64,000 nt of DNA from Rana temporaria (lineage: Eukaryota; Chordata; Amphibia; Anura; Ranidae): positions 143,136,142 through 143,200,141 of the forward strand of contig NC_053489.1 in the NCBI RefSeq assembly GCF_905171775.1. Reading direction: 5' to 3'. A program made the position numbers and the translations under genes. This document shows, in pieces, positions 43,092 to 53,676 of the stretch; the first letter of the stretch is position 1, and the number at the start of each line of letters is the position of its first letter. The notes under the pieces are model-generated. The model was not told where the DNA came from. It searched no databases and worked only from the letters and a program-made list of their open reading frames with translations.

Positions 43092-44134
43092 TGTGACGGT
43101 ATTTGTATGATATCCCCGTCAAAGATTCCCTTCTTCCATAAGAACGTCACCCAATATTCCACTAGGAGGAATATTCCTGAGATCGCCCATTAAGTCACAC
43201 ATGAGTCCAGGCTTACTGCTAGAACAAGACAGACTTTAATGTTATAACACACAGAGCTTATATGTAATTTCCAAAACTGTTACAATGACAAATCTCTGCC
43301 CCCCCTCACACTGGGGCTTCCATACAGATGATTAGGCAGACACGACGGAGCCGATGCTGAAAACACATTTTCTTTAGACAATGACATAAATGACGCTGAT
43401 TACTAGTTGTACTGAATACATTAACTAGACGGCTCGACCCCGCATATAGAGAGATAATTACCACAATGGAGCAATCAGAATAATTAACACAAGCCACTTA
43501 AAGCGGTCCTCCACCCTAAAGTGGAGTCCTGCTGATCGGAACCCTCCCCCCCTCCGGTGTCACATTTGACACCTTTCAGGGGGGAGGGGGGTGCAGACAC
43601 CTGTCTAAAGACAGGTATTTGCACCCACTTCCGGCCACACGCTACGGGCGAAAGACGGGCATTCCGTCACATCCCGTCTGTCGCCCGTTGTGTGCTGGGA
43701 ACACTCGGCTCCCAGCACACAGCGTGTGAGCCAATCGGCGGGCGCAGTGCGACTCGCGCATGCGCCGTAGGGAACCGGGCAGTGAAGCCGCAGCGCTTCA
43801 CTTCCTGGTTCCCTCAGCGTGGATGGCGGGGGGAGCAGCAGAGTGACGAGCGATCGCTCGTGCTCTGCTGCGATCGGCGCTGGACTCCAGGACAGGTAAG
43901 TGTCCTAATATTAAAAGTCAGCAGCTGCAGTATTTGTAGCTGCTGGCTTTTAATATTTTGTTCCCATGGCACATCCGCTTTAAACACAGATCTCCTTCAC
44001 ACAACACAATAGATCAATTAACCTTTAGAAAAAGTGAGGGGACATTAGCACGTCAATAACCTGTTAGCCGAGGACAGAATCACACAGGGCAAGCAGGGAG
44101 AATTAAACTGAGACATATAGGCAATTGCATCACA
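43092..44134 (-). repeat. 5' LTR, interrupted by a TTAA element
   Basis: On the minus strand it starts TGTGATGCAATTGCC and ends CCGTCACA. Removing the nested TTAA element and one TTAA leaves 561 bp. The 3' LTR reads through the insertion point as GCCACTTAAACACAG, which proves the TTAA target. Confidence 0.88.
43502..43979. mobile_element. TTAA-flanked hairpin element in the 5' LTR, 478 bp
   Basis: Starts AGCGGTCCTCCACCC and ends CACATCCGCT, with TTAA at 43498-43501 and 43980-43983. The other LTR (40905-40912) has a single TTAA at this point. Internal hairpins include GGCAGCAGAG-like and CAGCAGCTGCAG repeats shared with 10190-10631. This insertion is younger than the LTR element. Confidence 0.93.
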
Positions 44135-44193
44135 ACATGTTTGTTATTTTAATAAAAAAATATATATATATCAAAGCTTTACAAACACTTTAA

Positions 44194-44793
44194 TTATTTT
44201 GGCCAGATTCAGGGGGCCTTTAACACTATTTCTGGGCAGCACTGCAGCCTCATATACCCTTTTGCTGCCAAATCTGTTTTTGCCTTTTTTGTACACATAT
44301 ATAAAAAACAATTTAGGCCTGAAGATTGCATAAACCCCCCCAAAACATTATATATATATTTGCCTTGCATTTTTTTTCAAGGAATGAAAGGTGTTGTCCG
44401 ATTGGAGATTGCGAAGCCAGCGCCCTGACTCTCCAGCGTATCTGATCAGAGAACACCTTGCAAAAATGCAAGACATTCTGTTATTGGCGGCTGTTCCGAG
44501 CAAATGACCCCTTATGCAGCAGGACACACGCTCAGGGGACCTGGAATGTTCTTTAACCCTCTTGCTGCCACGTCTTGATTCCCACTGGTGATTTCCACTA
44601 CAGTGATTTCCAGGTTCCACAGGGATCCAATATGTATGGAATATGCATATTTAGATTGGACCTATGTAAAATCTATATCTAGAATTCAGGTTTTACATGC
44701 AAATTTCTTGTCTTTCTGTAGCGTGTGGGAAAAAGCTGCATAGGAGTGAATAAAAGACTGCGTTAAGGGTATGAAATACAGTGACCTGCAAGT
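44194..44793. other. Unassigned, no features seen
   Basis: AT-rich tracts and no supported gene or repeat end. Confidence 0.4.
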
Positions 44794-44801
44794 ATAAAAG
44801 C

Positions 44802-45321
44802 CAGGGATGGACTGGCCATTGGGACTACAGGGAGTTTCCCGGTGGGCTGATGGCTCAGTGGGCTGGCTTCAGTGACAGCGGACTGCCGCCCCCTCCGATC
44901 CTCTGTCTCTTCCTCCCCGCAGCGCTCACCTGGGGGGAACAAAGAAGCAGGGGGAGGACCAGAGGAGCAGGGGGGACTATAGAGGAGCATGGGGGGAGGG
45001 GACAGACAGCTGACTCAACAGCTATGGCCTGGGAGTTTCTCACTTTGCCTAATCTTGTCCCATAAGGGGGGGCACCGAACTGATTCTTTGCCCTGGGTGA
45101 AATAATGTCTAGCTTCCCCACTGGTACTGCCTATAAGAGTACTCGTACCAGCTGTTCTACTCTAATAAAGTAGAACGGCTAGTGGCTAGTGAAGGGGGAG
45201 AGGGGGCTTGGGTGGCTGGGGGGGGGGTGCGGGAGTTGTCCGGCCGCCATGGGAGAGACCTGTCAAAGTGGGCCAGTCTGGATGAAGTCCAGGGCCAAAT
45301 TTCTGTCCCAGTCCAGCCCTG
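44802..45321. mobile_element. Non-autonomous hAT element, 520 bp
   Basis: Ends CAGGGATGGACTGGCC and CCAGTCCAGCCCTG, bounded by a perfect 8-bp duplication ATAAAAGC (44794-44801 and 45322-45329). GC-rich interior without coding capacity. Confidence 0.93.
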
Positions 45322-46144
45322 ATAAAAGCTCATATCCCAGGGCTACACAGGAAATTTGAATATTGGCAATTATAGGGATCGAACTGCAGCAATGTGCCAA
45401 AAATGAATACATGGCTGGAAGTAGCAACTGCTCAGAATGTAGGTTGTATACATTGAGTCAGAGAAAATCTATAGGCTTTATAGATGATTTGCACATAAAG
45501 TGCCTTGAAAAAGTATTCATACCCCTTGAAATTTTCCAAATGTTTTCATGTTACAATCAAAAATGTAAATGTATTTTATTGGGATTTTATGTGATAGACC
45601 AACACAAAGTGGCACATAATTGTGAAGTGGGAGGAAAATGATAAATGGTTTTCAACATTTGTTACAAATAAATATGTGAAAAGTGTGGGGTACATTTGTA
45701 TTCAGCCCTCCTTTCAGAACCTCCTTTCGCTGCAATTATAGCTGCAAGTCTTTTTGGGGATGTCTCTACCAGCTTTGCACATCTAGAGAGTGACATTTTT
45801 GCAAAATAGCGCAAGCTCTGTCAGATTGGATGGAGAGCGTCTGTGAACAGCAATTTTCAAATCTTGCCACAGATTCTCCATTGGATTTAGGTCTGGACTT
45901 TGACCGGGCCATTCTAACACATGAATATGCTTTGATCTAAACCATTCCGTAGCTCTAACAGGTTTTCTTCTAAGATTGCCCTGTATTTGGCTCTATCCAT
46001 CTTTCTATCAACTCCGACCAGATTCCCTGCTGAAGAAAAGCATCCCCACAACATGATGCTGCCACCACCTTGTTTCACAGTGGGGATGCTGTGTTCAGGG
46101 TGATGTGCAGTGTTAGTTTTCTGCCACACATAGTGCTTTCCTTT

Positions 46145-46841
46145 TGTCAGGAAGAGCCTGCCAGAAAAAGATCTGGACAGCTGGTGCGCGACTTTGGGTG
46201 CTGGTGCGCATTCGCGATTTGTGGGCGCTTGTGCGCACGTGCCATTGTGGGTGCTGGTGCACGCATGGGCGTGCGTATGCGCGCGTGGTCCCTGACACCA
46301 GGCGGGCTAATTAAACCAGGCTGACACACAGAAGTTATGCTGTCTGATCTACAGCATTTCCCATGTGTTATCTGCTATCCGAACGTGTTCCTGTGTATTA
46401 CCCGGCTTGCCTTTGACTATTCCTGCTGTCTGCCTGCATCTGATCCCGGCCTGTCTTGACATTGCATCAGTCTGCTCCTCTGGTCTTTCTGCCGCCTGCC
46501 TGATACCGACTCGGCTTGTTCCAGTGATCCAGCTCCTGCCTCTACCTTGTCTCCAATATACCTGTCTGTGTATGACCCGGGTTGTCTGACCTTTCTGAGT
46601 TCCAGTCCTGTGGGTTTCTCCTCCCAGTTTGCTTCAGTCTCCAGTCTGCTGCTCCTGTCTGCTGACCACCCTGCACAGTGCCACCTGAAATTCCGGACTG
46701 ACCTCCTTGCTATTGATCCTGCCAGGCACTCATGCTACTTTACACTCCTGCGCCTCCTGTTTACTCTATCAGGGGCCTCGAGCCAGAGGCGTAAGAGAGG
46801 CCTTCCTCTGCAGTTCAGGCTCATCTACTAGGTCCGTGACA
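46145..46841 (+). mobile_element. Solo LTR, 697 bp
   Basis: Starts TGTCAGGAAGAGCC and ends GGTCCGTGACA (TG...CA). Flanks CCTTT (46140-46144) and GCTTT (46842-46846) match at four of five positions. The other Tc1 copy reads through at GCGTTTTGCTTTTAGG. The body is pyrimidine-rich (CCTGCCTGATACCGACTCGG style) like amphibian Gypsy LTRs. Strand is arbitrary. Confidence 0.8.
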
Positions 46842-47008
46842 GCTTTTAGGCCAAAAAGTAAAATTCTGGTCTCATCTGATAAGAGCACCTTCTTTAATGT
46901 GTTTGCTGTGTTCCCTACATGGCGTCTCGCAAACTGTAAACGGGACTTCCTATGGCTTTCTCCTTGCTACTCTTCCATAAAGGCTAGATTTGTGGAATGC
47001 ACGACTAA

Positions 47009-47478
47009 GGCCGGGTACTCACGAGCAAACATGTACGGTGAAACCGGTCCGTCGGACCGTTTTCACCGTACATGCCTGCCAGAGGGCTTCTGTACGATGG
47101 TTGTACTAACCATCGTACAGAAGTCCGCGCGTAAACACTACGCGGGGCGTGTCCGCGACGATGACGCGGCAACGTGGGCGGGCCTGGCATTTAAAGGCTT
47201 TCACGCATGCGTCGAAGTCATTCGACGCATGCGAGGGACGGCGGGCGCTCGGACATGTACGGTAGGTCTGTACTGACGACCGTACATGTCCGAGCGGGCA
47301 GGATTCCAGCGGACGGTTTTAAAACACGTCCAGGAATATTTGCCCGCTGGGAAAAGGCCCGGCGGGCAAATGTTTGCTGGAATTCGGCCCGCTCGCGCCT
47401 ACACACGACCGAACATGTATGCTGAAACTGGCCCGCTGACCAGTTTCAGCATACATGTTTGGTCGTGTGTACGGGGCC
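47009..47478. mobile_element. Harbinger MITE sharing ~190 bp with the autonomous element
   Basis: Starts GGCCGGGTACTCACGAGCAA and ends TTGGTCGTGTGTACGGGGCC, with TAA (47006-47008) and TTA (47479-47481) flanks. The other Tc1 copy has GACTAATAGTT intact (19149). Its last ~190 bp repeat the block order of 28880-29076: GGATTCCAGCGGACGGTTTT, GGCCCGGCGGGCAAATGT, AAACTGGCCCGCTGACCAGT. It looks like an internal-deletion derivative of that transposon family. Confidence 0.92.
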
Positions 47479-47732
47479 TTATAGTTATCCTGTGGACAGA
47501 TTCTCCCACCTGGGTTGTTGATCTCTGCAGCTCCTCTAGAGTTACCATGGGTCTCTTGGCTGCTTCTATGATTAATGCTCTCCTTTCCCGGCCTGTCAGT
47601 TTAGGTGGACGGCTAAGTCTTTGTAGGTTTGCAGTGGTGCCATACTCTTTCCATTGTCGGATAATTGAACAGTGCTCCGTGAGATGTTCAAAACTTGGGA
47701 TATTCTTTTTTTATAATCTAACCCTTATTTAA

Positions 47733-49634
47733 CCACTTTAGCCCCAGAAGAATTTACCCCCGTCCTTGCCAGAGCACTTTTTGCGATTCGGCACTGCGTC
47801 GCTTTAAACACTTAACGCCCGCCGCACGCCTATTTACGTCCACAGAATGGCACGTACAGGCAGATGGGCGTATATATACGTCCCTGCCTTCTAGCGGGTG
47901 GGGGGTCCGATCGGGACCCCCTCCGCTGCGTGCGGCTTACCTCGGGGAGCGATCCGGGACGACAGCGCGGCTATTCGTTTATAGCCGCTCCGTCGCGATC
48001 GCTCCCCGGAGCTGAAGAACGGATAGAGCCGTATGTAAACACGGCTTCCCCGTGCTTCACTGTGGCGGCGTATCAATCGAGTGATCTTTTTTATAGGGAG
48101 ACTCGATCGATGACGTCAGTCCTACAGCCACACCCCCCTACAGTTGTAAACACACACTAGGTGAACCCTAACTCCTACAGCACCCCCTGTGGTAAACTCC
48201 CAAACTGCAACTGTCATTTTCACAATAAACAATGCAATTTAAATGCATTTTTTGCTGTGAAAATGACAATGGTCCCAAAAATGTGTCAAAATTGTCCGAA
48301 GTGTCCGCCATAATGTCGCAGTCACTAAAAAAATCGCTGATCGCCGCCAATAGTAGTAAAAAAAAAAAAAAATCATAAAAATGCAATAAAACTATCCCCT
48401 ATTTTGTAAACGCTATAAATTTGGCGCAAACCATTAGATAAACACTTATTGTGATTTTTTTTTACCAAAAATAGGTAGAAGAATACGTATCGGCCTAAAC
48501 TGAGGAAAAAAAATGTTTTTTATATATGTTTTTGGGGGATATTTATTATAGCAAAAAGTAAAAAATATTGCATTTTTTTCAAAATTGTCGCTCTATTTTT
48601 GTTTATAGCGCAAAAAATAAAAACCGCAGAGGTGATCAAATACCACCAAAAGAAAGCTCTATTTGTGGGGAAAAAAGGACGCCAATTTTGTTTGGGAGCC
48701 ACATCGCACGACCGCGCAATTGTCTGTTAAAGCGACGCACTGCCGAATCGCAAAACCTGGCCTGGGCATTTAGATGCCTAAAGGTCCGGGGCTTAAGTGG
48801 TTAACTGACAATTGCGCAGTTGTGCGACGTGGCTCCCAAACAAAATTGACATGCTTTTTTCCCACAAATAGAGCTTTCTTTTGGTGGTATTTGATCACCT
48901 CTGTGGTTTTAATTCTTTGCACTATAAACAAAAATAGAGCGACAAATTTCTAACTTTTTGCTATAATAAATATCCCCCAAAAATATATAAAAACACATTT
49001 TTTTCCTCAGTTTACATATTCTTCTACATATTTTTGGTAAAATAAGCATATATTGATTGGTTTGCGCAAAAGTTATAGCGTCTGCAAAATAGGGGATAGA
49101 TTTATTGCATTTTTATTTATTTTTATTTTTTTACTAGTAATGCGATTTTTATTGTAACCTTGACATCGCGACGGACATATCGGACACTTTTGACACATTT
49201 TTGGGACCATTCACATTTATTCAGCGTTTAGTGCTATAAAACTGCACTGAATACTGTATAAATGTGACTGGCAGGGAAGGGGTTAACACTGGGGGGCACT
49301 GAAGGGGTTAAATCTGTTCCCTAGTGTGTGATTCTAACTGTAGGGGGAGGGGACTCACAAGAGGAGGAGACCGATGTGTGTTCCTCTGTGCTGGAAACAC
49401 ACATCGGTCTCCTCACCTCTGACAGGACGTGGATCTGTGTGTTTACACACACAGATCCACGGTCCTGCCGTGATTGCGGGCAATCGGGGGTGACGGGGCA
49501 GACATCACGGCCGCCGGGCACATGCAACGGGTCCTCCTAGACGGCCGGGAAGCCCAGGACGTCATATGACGTCCACCCAGGATGGGAGATCCCATCTGTG
49601 GATGTCATATGACTATGGGCAGGTAGGGAAGTGG
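47733..49634. mobile_element. TTAA-flanked element containing an inverted second copy
   Basis: Starts CCACTTTAGCCCC and ends GGGAAGTGG, TTAA at 47729-47732 and 49635-49638. The paralogous Tc1 copy has one TTTAA here (GCTTTAAACCTCTCC, 19390). The split landmark GCGTCGCTTTAA...CTGACAATTGCGC shows where the inner copy entered. Confidence 0.9.
47808..48800 (-). mobile_element. Inner TTAA element, reverse orientation, 993 bp
   Basis: On the minus strand it begins CCACTTAAGCCCCGG and carries the same landmarks as 33547-34544. TTAA at 47804-47807 and 48801-48804. The 50439-51351 member shows the uninterrupted sequence CGCTTTAACTGACAATTTCG. Confidence 0.92.
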
Positions 49635-50074
49635 TTAAACCTCTCCACATCTATATCCCTGATCTGTCTGGTGTGTTCCTTGGCCGTCATGATGCTGTTT
49701 GTTCACTAAGGTTCGCCAACAAACCTCTGAGGGCTTTACAGAACAGCTGTATTTATACCGACTGAGATTAAATTACACACAGAAGGACTCTATTTACTAA
49801 TTAAGTGACTTCTGAAGGAAATTGGTTCTACTAGATTTTAGTTAGGAGTATCAGAGTAAGGGGGCTGAATACAAATGCACGCCACACTTTTCAGATATTT
49901 ATTTGTAAAAAATGTTGATAACCGTTTATCATTTTCCTTCCACTTCACAATTATGTCCCACTTTGTGTTGGTCTATCACATAAAATCCCAATAAAATACA
50001 TTAGCGTTTTTGGTTGTAACATGACAAAAGGTGGAAAATGTCAAGGGGTTTGAATACTTTTTCAAGGCACTGTA

Positions 50075-50434
50075 CCTTTCTGGCACAATAGTTTTTATTT
50101 GGTTTAACAAAGCCAATTTACAGGCTTAAGGAGAAGAAAGCGAGATGATCCTACGCAGGGGAACAAACATCAAACACTTGTGAATACAAACAAAACACAT
50201 TTCCAATGTTTTAATGTGAGTAATAGAAGCATCCGTCAAAAGTGTCACAGGTGGTAATGAGTAACCGGGCACAGGGCCCGAGGCATTGTGAGGCAGTGGA
50301 ATTGTCGTACCGTGGTGGGAAAGAGAGGGGGGGGGGGAGAAGAAAGGAGGGAAAAGAGGTAAAAGGTAAAAAAAAGGGGGGTTAGGAAGAATGGGTGGGA
50401 AACTGGGATGTACCTTTAAACCCACTATCCAATT
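50075..50434. other. Unassigned, possible retroposon tail
   Basis: Near 50090, AGTTTTTATTTGGTTTAACA followed by non-coding sequence could be the reverse of a 3' UTR. A purine-rich run lies at 50318-50380. Nothing firmer. Confidence 0.3.
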
Positions 50435-50438
50435 TTAA

Positions 50439-51351
50439 CCACTTAAGCCCCGGACCATATTGCTGGTCCAAGACCAGAGCACTTTTTGCGATTCGGCACT
50501 GCGACGCTTTAACTGACAATTTCGCGGTCGTGCGACGTGGCTCTCAAACAAAATTGGCGTCCTTTTTTTCCCACAAATAGAGCTTTCTTTTGGAGGTATT
50601 TGATCACCTCTGCGGTTTTTAGTTTTTGCGCAAAAAAAAAAATAGAGCGACAATTTAGAAAAAAATGAATATTTTTTACTTTTTACCATAATAAATATCC
50701 CCCAAAAATATATAAAAAAGACAACTTTTTTACTCAGTTTAGGCCGATACGTAGTCTTCTACATATTTTTCGTAAAAAAAAATTGCAATAAGCGTTTATT
50801 GATTGGTTTGCGCAAAAGTTATAGCGTTTAAAAATAGGGGGTAGTTTTATGGCATTTTTATTAATATTTTTTTTTTACTAGTAATCAGCGATTTTTTTCC
50901 GGTACTGCGACATTATGGCGGACACTTCGGACACTTTTGACACATTTTTGGGACCATTGGCATTTTTATAGCGATCAGTGCAGGGAAGGGGTTAACACTA
51001 GGGGGCGGGGAAGGGGTTAAGTATGTTCCCTGGGTGTGTTCTAACTGTAGGGGGGTGGCCTCACTAGGGGAAATGACTGATCGCTGTTCATACATTGTAT
51101 GAACAGACGGTCAGGCATTTCTCCCCTGACAGGACCGGGAGCTGTGTGTTTACACACACAGCTCCCGGTCCTCGCTCTGTAACGAGCAATCGCGGGTGCC
51201 CGGCGGCGATCGCGACCGCCGGGCACACGCACGGGAGTCAGGGACAAGCGCACTCCTATTGGCTGCTGGGCGAGGTGACGTTTAGATACGTGCTCTCGCC
51301 CAGCAGAGCCGACCTGCCGCCGTAAAACTGCGGCGGCTGGTCGGCAAGCAG
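50439..51351. mobile_element. TTAA-flanked element (CCACTTAAGCCCCGG), 913 bp
   Basis: TTAA at 50435-50438 and 51352-51355. Contains the family landmarks GATTCGGCACTGCGACGC and CTTTCTTTTGGAGGTATTTG plus a 3' hairpin around GACCGGGAGCTGTGTGTTTA. Confidence 0.88.
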
Positions 51352-51408
51352 TTAATGGGTACAGAACAATTTCTGGAAAGAGACATAAGCTTAAATTCTA
51401 GCTTTTAA

Positions 51409-51849
51409 AGTGGTTGTAAACCCTAGTAAAAAGGTAAAAAAAAATGCAAGACAATGCATAATGAGCTAGTATGCATAACATACTAGCTCATTATGAATTA
51501 CTTACCTTACATCGAAGCCCCCGCATCGGTCCTCATACCAACCTCCGGTGGGCGACATCTCTCCCGGAGTTACTTCTGGGTATCGTGGGCTCCGGCGCTG
51601 TGATTGGCCAGAGCCGCGATGATGTCACATGCGCGCGGGAGCTGCCGGTAACGCCACACTCCCTGAAGCAACGGCACATACATGCCATTGCTTCAGTTTG
51701 CTTCAGTGTGCATGTGGCGATGACATCGGCACATGCAAATACAGGGGATCTCCTAACCCAGGTTTAGGAGATATCCTGGATAGCTACAGGTAAGCCTTAT
51801 TATAAGCTTACCTGTAGCAAAAAGTGATTGTAAAGGGTTTACAACCACT
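51409..51849. mobile_element. TTAA-flanked hairpin element (AGTGGTTGTAAACCC ends), 441 bp
   Basis: Ends AGTGGTTGTAAACCC and GGGTTTACAACCACT; TTAA at 51405-51408 and 51850-51853. Internal inverted repeats such as AGCTAGTATG/CATACTAGCT. A relative lies at 59455-59939. Confidence 0.9.
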
Positions 51850-51853
51850 TTAA

Positions 51854-52294
51854 GACTAAAACAAATTCTAAAAACAAAAAGGATTATTGGTAACACTAGC
51901 TGACATATGCTAGACATATGGATAAAAAGCAATTTGAAAGAGAATTTAATTTAACAGCTTGTGTTGTCATGGCAGCAAACTTTACCTTCTTTTGTCAGAA
52001 ATTTTCATCGTGACCATAATTTTTGATTTCCAATTGTTGGAAAATGGGAGATGATTAAGCAAATAATAATATGAACACCTATGCATATTTATATAAATCA
52101 ACCCACACTTCTCATCATTTGGTAGGAGAAAGTCAGTGTGGAAAAATTGTGTATTGTACAAAAACAGCCTAGTTACTGGTAAGAATATATGGGATCACAT
52201 ACATCATGCACTGCCAAACATGCATAGAGAATGAATACACAAACACACATATATATATATATATATCAAAAATTATTTTATTACTCCTTAATCC

Positions 52295-52295
<1 letters not shown>
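51854..52295. other. Unassigned, short AT microsatellite
   Basis: An (AT)n run lies at 52247-52266; otherwise nothing recognisable. Confidence 0.4.

Positions 52296-52387
<92 letters not shown>
52296..52387. repeat. (TA)n microsatellite plus T-tract
   Basis: About 37 perfect TA dinucleotides (52296-52370) followed by T17. Confidence 0.97.
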
Positions 52388-52498
52388 GGAAAATAATTGG
52401 CCATGGCCTGATTCATTGGTTTAAATAAATCTATCAATATAACATAAACTTTATTTCATAAAAAACGGACACCAAATATTAACTCAATAACCAAATAT

Positions 52499-52891
52499 TC
52501 AGCCCAGCCACTGAAACTCAAGCTGATCCACATTTGAACTTAAACTTTTCTTTAAATCTCCCAATCGACAAAAAACAACCCCCCGTCCACCTACCCAGAC
52601 TGCGGCCACCTCTATGCGTGTTTGCAAATTGGCATTGAAAATATCTAAACCTATGTCTGATAAGTGAATTCCGTCAGTTCTATATAGACCCTGCATACCA
52701 CCCTCGAGTTCAACATGGCGAAAAGACATACCCAACCTTGGGGTAAGAAATTTCTCCAAAGCTCGATTTAGACGTTTACGTACCTTTTCAAGCGGTTTGA
52801 AAACCATCGACTCTAACCACCGCAAGCGTGGTATTATTTCAGAAAAGACCAGCACTGTATCTGGAGCATTTGTTTTATAGTTTACAAACAC
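52499..52891 (-). pseudogene. C-terminal fragment of an SGNH/GDSL-hydrolase retroelement protein
   Basis: A 130-residue open frame reads VLVFSEIIPRLRWL, PLEKVRKRLNRALEKFL, GGMQGLYRTDGIHLSDIGLD and IFNANLQTRIE. The DGIHLS block is the Asp-x-x-His catalytic pair of SGNH hydrolases. The RLNRALEKF/DG(I/V)HLS arrangement is the one I associate with vertebrate tyrosine-recombinase (Ngaro/DIRS-type) retroelements. The N-terminal GDS nucleophile block is missing and no recombinase or RT is nearby. A broken-off end is the likely explanation. Confidence 0.65.
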
Positions 52892-53664
52892 TGGTCATGT
52901 AAAACTTTTGTTAATTTGTACTCACAAATTATACTTTTCAATATACAAAGTGCTAAGCTACAAAACCTTCTTTTGTCTGTGTTCCTGCTCCAGTAACTGA
53001 TCCTTCTGAGTTCTTCATACTATTAGAGCCTCTGACTGTGCGTGCAACTGAGAGGATTGCACCATAAAAATCTATGTGGAGGCCTGTGACATGCAAGTCA
53101 CAAAGCTGTTAGTGGCTCTTGCAGGTCTTAAAATAGGAAGTGCTCTGTTGTGCATATGCATCTAGCTTCCCTTCAGACATTTGAGGTTACATAGTTACGA
53201 TAAAGAAAATGAATTATCATGCATTTTACTAATGATCAAATGACATTAGTAAGTTATTTTATATATTATTGTTAAGTTTTTTATATAACAACAGGTTTAC
53301 ATGTTCCTGAAGCATATGAATGAATGGTCCTGTGGCTTTTTGCAAGTAGCTGGAGTGGAGAAGAGTCCTTCAGGAGAAGGACATCTAGATAACCTGTGAT
53401 CTTGATGTCCTATGTATTCAGAAGTGCAATAAGAGGCACAAGTACCTTTGTGAATACTCTAGGATCAAAGGGTAGGTCAGAAGGCAGGATGACAAACTGA
53501 AAGTGATTGTCTCCCACTGCAAACCACAGATAAGATGGATAAATTATAATATATTGGGATCTGACTCAGGTAGAGGTGGTCGAGCTGGAGAAGGAGCCTA
53601 GCATCTTTGAGCCATGGACAGCGATGGCTGTAAAAAAAAGACTTTAGTTGTCTAATAAATTGTG
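52892..53664. other. Unassigned, no features seen
   Basis: No supported gene or repeat boundary. Confidence 0.4.
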
Positions 53665-53676
53665 ACATAGACTAAG

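Larger units (their letters stand above)
40498..44134 (-). mobile_element. Defective LTR retrotransposon carrying a Gag-HEXIM fusion gene
   Basis: Outer ends are TGTGACGG (left) and CATCACA (right), the TG...CA of Ty3/Gypsy LTRs in either direction, flanked by a 5-bp duplication ACATG (40493-40497 and 44135-44139). Orientation is minus. From 5' to 3' it has a 5' LTR (44134-43092, split by a TTAA element), a primer-binding-site-like start, one 581-codon ORF, ~240 bp of unknown sequence and a 3' LTR lacking the first 90 bp of U3. There is no pol and no polypurine tract. The shared LTR parts differ at about 5 of 471 positions, so the insertion is young. Confidence 0.9.
39688..44189. mobile_element. 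Candidate TTAA element that hosts the LTR retrotransposon
   Basis: TTAA (39684-39687) followed by AGAAATTGTAAACC, and TTACAAACACT followed by TTAA (44190-44193), form plausible ends. The LTR element interrupts it at ...GTATAACATG/TTTGTTATTTT. A relative of the unbroken junction (on the other strand, AACAAACATGTTATAC) occurs at 37004. The remaining ~860 bp is non-coding. Confidence 0.5.
45840..49700 (-). pseudogene. Tc1 transposase remnant in separated blocks
   Basis: Recognisable pieces on the minus strand include an N-terminal block near 49660-49600, a helix-turn-helix-associated block near 47630-47500, and GGGSIMLWGCFSSAGNLVGV with KMDRAKYRAILEENLL (46080-45960). The DLNPIE catalytic block would fall near 45890 (AATCCAATGGAGAATCTGTG on the minus strand). 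Insertions and frameshifts make it non-functional. Confidence 0.75.
45498..50072 (-). mobile_element. Tc1 element (CAGTGCCTTG ends) with four insertion events
   Basis: Left end AAGTGCCTTGAAAAAGTATT (first C mutated) after TA (45496-45497). Right end TTTTTCAAGGCACTG before TA (50073-50074). Same family as 16414-19800. It has been hit by a solo LTR (46145-46841), a Harbinger MITE (47009-47478) and a TTAA element (47733-49634) that contains another TTAA element (47808-48800). Confidence 0.9.

Noticed and set aside
46365..46831. Open frames in the pyrimidine-rich region
   Set aside because: They lie within the solo LTR; the composition is typical of amphibian Gypsy LTRs and no domain is visible.
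52206..52428. Open frames of (IY)n
   Set aside because: Translation of the TA microsatellite; not a gene. Similar frames at 12942-13277, 55304-55534 and 58405-58671 are rejected for the same reason.
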